11,621 bases of DNA from CAYYAQ01 sp964469555 (GTDB taxonomy: Bacteria > Planctomycetota > UBA1135 > UBA2386), in contig CAYYAQ010000163.1 of NCBI GenBank assembly GCA_964469555.1, positions 1-11,621 of the forward strand. Reading direction: 5' to 3'. This document shows positions 7,511 through 11,621 of this stretch, in pieces (position 1 is the stretch's first letter; every line of letters begins with the position of its first letter). The notes under the pieces are model-generated. The model was not told where the DNA came from. It ran no database searches and worked only from the letters and a program-made list of their open reading frames with translations. Both the position numbers and the translations under genes were made by a program.

Positions 7511-7945
7511 TCCTGGACTGACGGCGCCAGCGAATCACCCCACGTCGTGTGCGCCGTCGCGGATCTCCGGATCCGAGCGCTGGTTTCACTCGCCGCGAGA
7601 GCGCACACGCACGAGTTAGCGGAGCGCTGGTTTGGTCACTTGCGACCTGGGGCGGACTGTATGCTCCAGAGACCACACCGTCCGCTTACGCAACATCTCG
7701 TCGACGACCTCACGGCGATCGAATCCGAATTGCGTTACGCCAGATCGATAGCAGTTCCGTGGCTGCTGGTTCACGGATCGAGAGACGAGATCGTCCGTGT
7801 GCAGGACTCTGCGGACATGGTGGCAGCAGCGGGTGACGAGTATCCGCCGACGTTTGTGGAACTTCCGGGCATCGACCATTCGTTCACCGGCGCGGGAATT
7901 GCCTCGATGGCCAGGGTCGTGGTCCCGCGGCTCGTCGCGGCGCTT
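7511..7945 (+). pseudogene. Alpha/beta-hydrolase remnant (N-terminal half lost)
   Basis: After a TAA at 7508-7510 the frame opens and reads like the C-terminal half of a dienelactone-hydrolase or prolyl-peptidase-like alpha/beta hydrolase: DLRIRALVSLAARAHTHELA, then VPWLLVHGSRDEIVRVQDSA with the acid Asp (7784-7786), and LPGIDHSFTG with the catalytic His (7877-7879), ending around VVPRLVAAL. The beta strands before the nucleophile are absent. Only GASES (about 7523-7537) might be a degraded G-x-S-x-G elbow. There is no plausible start codon with a ribosome binding site (GTG 7547 is inside the fold). No stop closes the domain, and the frame runs through 23 more codons into the downstream glycosyltransferase start. 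I read it as a deletion relic lying between the methyltransferase and the glycosyltransferase. A fused 521-residue product is possible but unlikely. Confidence 0.62.
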
Positions 7946-8014
7946 CCTACTTCTTGGCCCTGGGTTGCTATGTTATCCTCAGGCTGTATCCCTGCCCGGA
8001 CTCTCGCCCTTCGA

Positions 8015-9112
8015 ATGCGCACCACTCTCGTTTCCTACCGCGCCCTCGATTGCCATCCCGGTCGCTGCTACGACTACGAGTTCGAGGACCTCTTCATCGA
8101 CCTGGTCGGTGCCGAGTTGATCGCGCCCCTTCGTCCCGAACCCGGGACGTTCCTCCGCCGGCGCCGCGAGGACACCCTCGCCTCGGTTCCGCTGTCGGGG
8201 CCCCAGGACCTCCTGTTCGTGAATGTGATGTCCGTGTGGGATCTGCACGCGCTGTTGGCGATTCCGGCGTGGCGATCCGGCAGCAAACTCGCGCTGTGCT
8301 GGATCAAGGAGTTCTTCGCCTGCACGGATGTCCCGCAGCCCTTGCTCCAGGTCTTGCAGCGGTTCGATCTCGTGATCCTGAACTTCGGTGGATCCGTGGA
8401 GTCGTTGCAGCAGCGTCTGCCGGGGACCGAAGTGATGCACATGCCGCTGGGGATCGACACTCTGCGGTTCAATCCGTACCCCGCGTCCCCGCCGCGCAGT
8501 ATCGATATGCACTGGGTCGGTCGTCACGGCAGCGAGTTGAACGAACAACTGTTCAAGCTAGCGAAGCGGAAGGGACTCTACTACCAATTCAACTCGGCGT
8601 ACGCAGACCACGTCACGAGCCATCGACACCATCGTGTGCTCTTCAGCTCGATGATGAAGCGCACGAACCTGTTCATCGTGCAGCCTGCCAAGTTCAATGA
8701 TCCGAAGACGACTGGTGGACAGGAAGAGCTCGGGTATCGCTATTTCGAAGGAGCGAGCTCCGGTGCGCAGATGGCTGGTCACGCACCACACGGCGCGTCG
8801 CCCCGGAAGCTGTTTCCGTGGCAGGACGCTCTGATCGAGCTACCGAGAAGCGCCGCTGAAGTGCCCGAGGTCATGTTGGAACTTCTGGGTCGAGATTGGG
8901 AGGAGGCGCGGCGCACCAGCGTTATCCACTGTCTTCGGCATCATGATTGGGTTTACCGGATCGAAGCAATTCTCTCCAAGATAGGGATCAGCAATGCGGC
9001 TGCGGTAGCCGCGATCAAAACGAGGTGCGATGAACTGCAGAAGGCGATGGAAGTTGTCGCATCCGGATCGACGAACCAGTTGCTCGACATCGACGCGGAT
9101 CGGCACCCCTAG
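8015..9112 (+). CDS. Glycosyltransferase, GT-B type (Glyco_trans_1_2-like)
   Basis: This is a 365-residue protein. The N-terminal half has a Rossmann-like pattern (LLFVNVMSVWDLHAL; FDLVILNFGGS). The C-terminal half carries LGIDTLRFNPYP, then SIDMHWVGRHGSELNEQL from about residue 163, EELGYRYFEGASSG (237-250), FPWQDALIELP and HDWVYR at about 311. The E-x(n)-FEGA-x-x-G block is the usual nucleotide-sugar-binding region of GT-B C-terminal domains, so it probably transfers a sugar to a glycan, lipid or protein acceptor in the cytoplasm. Acceptor and sugar are unknown. The ATG at 8015 begins MRTTLVSYRAL, a normal first strand. The frame is open upstream into the hydrolase remnant, so an automatic caller may place the start at 7547; I reject that. 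No Shine-Dalgarno is visible. It converges on the heme-protein gene. Confidence 0.85.
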   Translation: MRTTLVSYRALDCHPGRCYDYEFEDLFIDLVGAELIAPLRPEPGTFLRRRREDTLASVPLSGPQDLLFVNVMSVWDLHALLAIPAWRSGSKLALCWIKEFFACTDVPQPLLQVLQRFDLVILNFGGSVESLQQRLPGTEVMHMPLGIDTLRFNPYPASPPRSIDMHWVGRHGSELNEQLFKLAKRKGLYYQFNSAYADHVTSHRHHRVLFSSMMKRTNLFIVQPAKFNDPKTTGGQEELGYRYFEGASSGAQMAGHAPHGASPRKLFPWQDALIELPRSAAEVPEVMLELLGRDWEEARRTSVIHCLRHHDWVYRIEAILSKIGISNAAAVAAIKTRCDELQKAMEVVASGSTNQLLDIDADRHP

Positions 9113-9127
9113 CTCGCTCCTCTCACC

Positions 9128-9161
9128 AGATCTTCGCTGCGTCAGGGCAGCTACTTGATCT
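9128..9161. terminator. Interrupted hairpin between convergent genes
   Basis: An inner stem GCTGC/GCAGC (9136-9140, 9147-9151) with a 6-base loop lies inside an outer AGATC/GATCT pair (9128-9132, 9157-9161). It fills the 38-base gap between the two convergent stop codons and overlaps the last codons of the heme-protein gene. There is no T tract, so a shared bidirectional terminator is only a suggestion. Confidence 0.28.
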
Positions 9162-11406
9162 GCGGCTGGGTTGTGCGCAGATAGGCGAACAGGTCGCGCA
9201 GCTGTCGGTCTGATAGCCCTCGCAACAACCCCGCCGGCATCATGGACCCCGCGACCGCCTCGATTGTCGCGATGCGCGTGCGTTCGAGCGTCTCGGAAAG
9301 GCCTTCCCCGGACCGAAGCACCACGACGGACTTGTCCTCTTTGACCTTCGCTCCGACGAGGATCCGACCGTCCTTCATCGTCGCGACGAATCGCTTGTAC
9401 CCTTCGCGGATCTCGGCGCTCGGATCCACGATGCTGAGAAGCATCGAGTCGAGGTCGTCGCGCTTGTACGCGGTGAGGTTCGGTCCGAGGTCGCCGCCGT
9501 CGGCGAACAACTTGTGGCACGTGGCGCACCGGGCGAGGAACAGGAGCTTGCCCACGTAGGGGTCGCCGTGGCCCGCCGTGATGAGGGTCCGAATCCGCGC
9601 GATCTCCAGGCGCAGCTTGGCTGGTGTTGGCTCGCGGTGCTTGCCCCAGATCTTGTCGATGCCCGCGCGGAGGTGCGGATCGGGATGCCATCGAAGCCGG
9701 GCTACATTCTCGGCGGAGAAGGTCTTGGGATCGATCTTGCCCTGTCTCGCGGCGGCGACCAGTTGCGTGGTCCACGCGGGCCGCGAAGCGAGGAGGGAGC
9801 GCGCGGCTTCGGCCACGACCTCGGGCATTTCTGAGTAGTGCGCGATGGTGAAGGTCGCGATGCGCGGCTGGTCGAATGCCTGCAGCGTGGTCCACGCGAT
9901 GTGCCGCACTTCGGGACCGTCCGGATTATTGAACATCCCCAGGATCACCGAGACCGTACGTCGCTCCTTGAGCTCCGCCAGGAGGCGCAGGTAGGTCGTG
10001 CGGCGCGCGATTGGTTGGTTGGGGTTCGCGATGATCTCGAGCGCCTTCGCGATCGCCTTCTCGTCGCCTCGTCGTGCCTCTAGTGAAAGCGACGCGACCC
10101 CGGAATCGTTGAGCGCCTTGACCAGTGCGGTCGGGAGGCCGGTCATCGCACGACCCTGGAATGCCTGCTCGAACCCGTCCATCAAGTGGCGCTTGGACTC
10201 GTCGTCGGACGCCTGTTCGAGCAGCCTCGCGCAGAGCAGTAGGTCACGGTGCTTCCCGGTCGCGGCAAAGCGGCGCATCAACCGCCAGAGGATTTGCTCG
10301 CGGACGATGGGGCGCTTCCACAGCGATTCGCTGGCGAACATGGCCAGGATCCGGTCCCCGTGTTCGGCGCACTTCGACTCGAGAGCCCACCAGAGGAGCA
10401 GCGGGATGTAGCGATCCGAGCGGTCGAGGTCCCGCTTGGTCAGCTCGTCGAAGAGTCGAAGGCTGACGTCCGCGGGCAGGCGCTTCGCGGTGGACGCGAG
10501 CTGACTGCGCACTTCTGGGTTGTCTTCGTTGCGGGCCAGCGAGACGAGCTGCTCGGCGATCGCGGTCGAGACCTTGCCGCGATCGCCGAGCAGGCGCGCG
10601 GTCCACGCGCGGACGTGCGGATCGCCGTGGTGCAATCCAAGTCGCGAGAGATCGTCGTCGAAGAGGTCGCAGAGGTTCCGCGCCCAGAGTTGCCCGATCG
10701 TGAGTCCTTCCCTGTCGCTGGCTTCTCCGAGGATCTTGGCGGCAGCTGGATCGCGTTTGTCGGCGAGCACGCGAAGCGCTTGTTCGCGGAACCAACGATT
10801 CTCGTGCGCGAGCATCACGATGAGGCTCTTCACGTCGAGCTTCATGAGGTCGAATGGTTTCGAGGGCTGGTAGTCCAGGCCGCGGATTCGGTAGATGCGA
10901 CCGGTCTGCTTGTCGATCCGCCCCTCGTGATTCCGGTAGTGGTTGACGTTGCTGTCGTACCAATCGCAGATGTAGATCGCGCCGTCGGGGCCGTGCTTGA
11001 TGTCGACGGGACGGAACCACTCGTCGACCGTGCGGATCGCGGCGCCGACGTCCCTTGTCCGAAACGTCGCCCCGTCGAGGGCCCGTTCCACGATGGGGAC
11101 GTACCGGTTGATGGGGTCGATCGCGAAGAGCTTGCCTCGGTACCGTGCCGGAAGGGAGTTCCCCTCGTAGACGATGAAGTTGTGCGTGAACCGGGCGACC
11201 TTCTTGTGCGGCATGTGTGGGAAGAACCCGAACGCGTGCGGATTCGACAGCGGCCCGTGTTTGTTGAAGCCCTTCCGAAGGTAGCCGCCCTGCGGGTAGT
11301 GGAAGCCGCGGGTGTCGCCGCCGTTGTGGCCGGAGAACACGCGACCCTTCGCGTCGATCTCGCAGCCGAAGGCGTTGCCGCCCCCCTCGGCGAACACCTC
11401 GAACAC
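9151..11406 (-). CDS. PVC-type heme-binding CxxCH protein, main (C-terminal) reading frame
   Basis: This frame codes 751 residues and covers most of a large exported protein family of Planctomycetota/Verrucomicrobiota. Residues 1-175 are the end of a sugar-dehydrogenase-like beta-propeller (VFEVFAEGGGNAFG, HNGGDTRGFHYPQGGY, DWYDSNVNHYRNHEG). Residues ~190-560 are alpha-helical HEAT-like repeats. The C-terminus is a cytochrome c domain with heme motif CATCH (residues 627-631, bases 9514-9528) and a candidate axial Met in SMMPAGLL (residues 722-723). Family members are periplasmic and thought to oxidise substrates with electron transfer through the heme; the substrate is unknown. The GTG at 11406 is only the first valine after a frame break and is not a true start: the preceding propeller sequence is encoded upstream in another frame. 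The real gene extends beyond the right edge. Confidence 0.9.
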   Translation of the reverse strand: MFEVFAEGGGNAFGCEIDAKGRVFSGHNGGDTRGFHYPQGGYLRKGFNKHGPLSNPHAFGFFPHMPHKKVARFTHNFIVYEGNSLPARYRGKLFAIDPINRYVPIVERALDGATFRTRDVGAAIRTVDEWFRPVDIKHGPDGAIYICDWYDSNVNHYRNHEGRIDKQTGRIYRIRGLDYQPSKPFDLMKLDVKSLIVMLAHENRWFREQALRVLADKRDPAAAKILGEASDREGLTIGQLWARNLCDLFDDDLSRLGLHHGDPHVRAWTARLLGDRGKVSTAIAEQLVSLARNEDNPEVRSQLASTAKRLPADVSLRLFDELTKRDLDRSDRYIPLLLWWALESKCAEHGDRILAMFASESLWKRPIVREQILWRLMRRFAATGKHRDLLLCARLLEQASDDESKRHLMDGFEQAFQGRAMTGLPTALVKALNDSGVASLSLEARRGDEKAIAKALEIIANPNQPIARRTTYLRLLAELKERRTVSVILGMFNNPDGPEVRHIAWTTLQAFDQPRIATFTIAHYSEMPEVVAEAARSLLASRPAWTTQLVAAARQGKIDPKTFSAENVARLRWHPDPHLRAGIDKIWGKHREPTPAKLRLEIARIRTLITAGHGDPYVGKLLFLARCATCHKLFADGGDLGPNLTAYKRDDLDSMLLSIVDPSAEIREGYKRFVATMKDGRILVGAKVKEDKSVVVLRSGEGLSETLERTRIATIEAVAGSMMPAGLLRGLSDRQLRDLFAYLRTTQPQIK

Positions 11407-11621
11407 CCTGCGTGTGCAGGGGCGTGGTGGTCTTGCCGACGACGACGATGTCCGCGGTGACCGTCGAACCCTGCGCCCCGTACAGCCAGCCGTCAGGACC
11501 GAAGCGAAGGCTGTTCACGATCGAGTGCGAATCCTCGAGTCCGAATCCTTTCAAGTGCACGGTTGGCTTGCCGTCTCCGTCGGGGACGTCGTCACGATTC
11601 CGATCCGCGTAGAACAACAAG
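11405..11621 (-). CDS. PVC-type heme-binding protein, upstream propeller segment in a shifted frame (5' end outside window)
   Basis: Reading inward from the right edge, this frame gives LLFYADRNRDDVPDGDG, then GFGLEDSHSIVNSLRFGPDG, WLYGAQGSTVTADIVVVG and TTPLHTQG. That is the standard propeller segment that precedes FEVFAEGGGN in the same family. After 'LHTQG' this frame turns into arginine-rich out-of-frame sequence, while the next family motif continues in the neighbouring frame from 11406. The two pieces are therefore one gene with a frame break, not two genes. Family proteins normally have about a dozen residues (a QxIWRYxP-like stretch) between these motifs, and these are missing here. 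The N-terminus, including any signal peptide, is outside the window. Confidence 0.82.
11406..11415 (-). other. Frame-break junction, probable microhomology deletion
   Basis: The 10 bases ACACGCAGGG (minus strand) are read as H-T-Q-G in the upstream frame and as T-R-R-V in the downstream frame. Both readings fit the family at their respective sites, so two copies of this short sequence may originally have flanked a segment that was lost. Confidence 0.5.

Noticed and set aside
7498..7521. Tiny frame MIGLILD after GGAG, as a possible new gene start
   Set aside because: The GGAG is only one base from the ATG and the frame stops after seven codons.
7547..9112. Single 521-residue hydrolase-glycosyltransferase fusion gene
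   Set aside because: The hydrolase part lacks its nucleophile half and a sensible start; the glycosyltransferase has a normal start of its own at 8015. Kept as a finding rather than as a gene call.
8840..9895. 351-residue minus-strand frame crossing the glycosyltransferase/heme-protein boundary
   Set aside because: Arginine/proline-rich out-of-frame translation over two recognised genes.
10249..11460. 403-residue plus-strand open frame opposite the heme-protein gene
   Set aside because: Low-complexity V/A/R/D-rich composition typical of antisense of a GC-rich gene; the minus strand carries clear family motifs including CATCH.
1..11621. CRISPR arrays, tRNA or rRNA genes, insertion sequences, transposases
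   Set aside because: No spaced direct repeats, cloverleaf-like sequence, rRNA-like sequence or transposase-like protein was seen by eye on either strand.

Overview
The window looks like chromosomal DNA from a Planctomycetota bacterium. GC is high, third codon positions are strongly GC-biased, and Shine-Dalgarno sequences are mostly weak. The gene families also fit: a PVC-type heme-binding CxxCH protein with HEAT-like repeats, an exported CotH-kinase protein with two lamin-tail domains, and a large S9 peptidase. This assignment is inference from gene content; there is no rRNA or other phylogenetic marker here.

Layout. (1) 2-1678 (+): 3' part of an S9 prolyl-oligopeptidase-like peptidase, cut by the left edge. 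(2) 1675-2307 (-): an unrecognised 210-residue protein whose stop codon interlocks with that of the peptidase. (3) 2308-2616: a divergent intergenic region with one perfect TTGACA and a hairpin. (4) 2617-3261 (+): an orphan NarL/LuxR-type response regulator. (5) 3262-3602: a stretch with no intact gene. On the minus strand it holds the 5' end of a small gene, with a ribosome binding site, start codon and prepilin-like GFxLIE motif, that is no longer a normal gene; it also holds a perfect C6GCG6 palindrome. (6) 3603-3878 (+): a DUF1294 small membrane protein. (7) 3981-6719 (+): the CotH/lamin-tail secreted protein, followed by a possible terminator. (8) 6813-7460 (+): a family 3 O-methyltransferase. 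(9) 7511-7945 (+): an alpha/beta-hydrolase remnant with no convincing N-terminal half and no stop codon of its own. It reads in frame into (10) 8015-9112 (+): a GT-B-like glycosyltransferase. (11) 9151-11621 (-): the PVC-type heme protein, cut by the right edge and interrupted by a reading-frame break at about 11406-11415.

The genes do not form one obvious pathway. Several encode exported or envelope-associated functions (S9 peptidase, CotH protein, heme protein) and the rest look like single transcription units. I did not find a convincing new multi-gene system. The most informative signals are three damaged or rearranged loci: the prepilin-like remnant, the hydrolase remnant running into the glycosyltransferase, and the frame break in the heme protein, which looks like a short deletion between microhomologies. 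Family assignments are from recognition of motifs; no database search was run.
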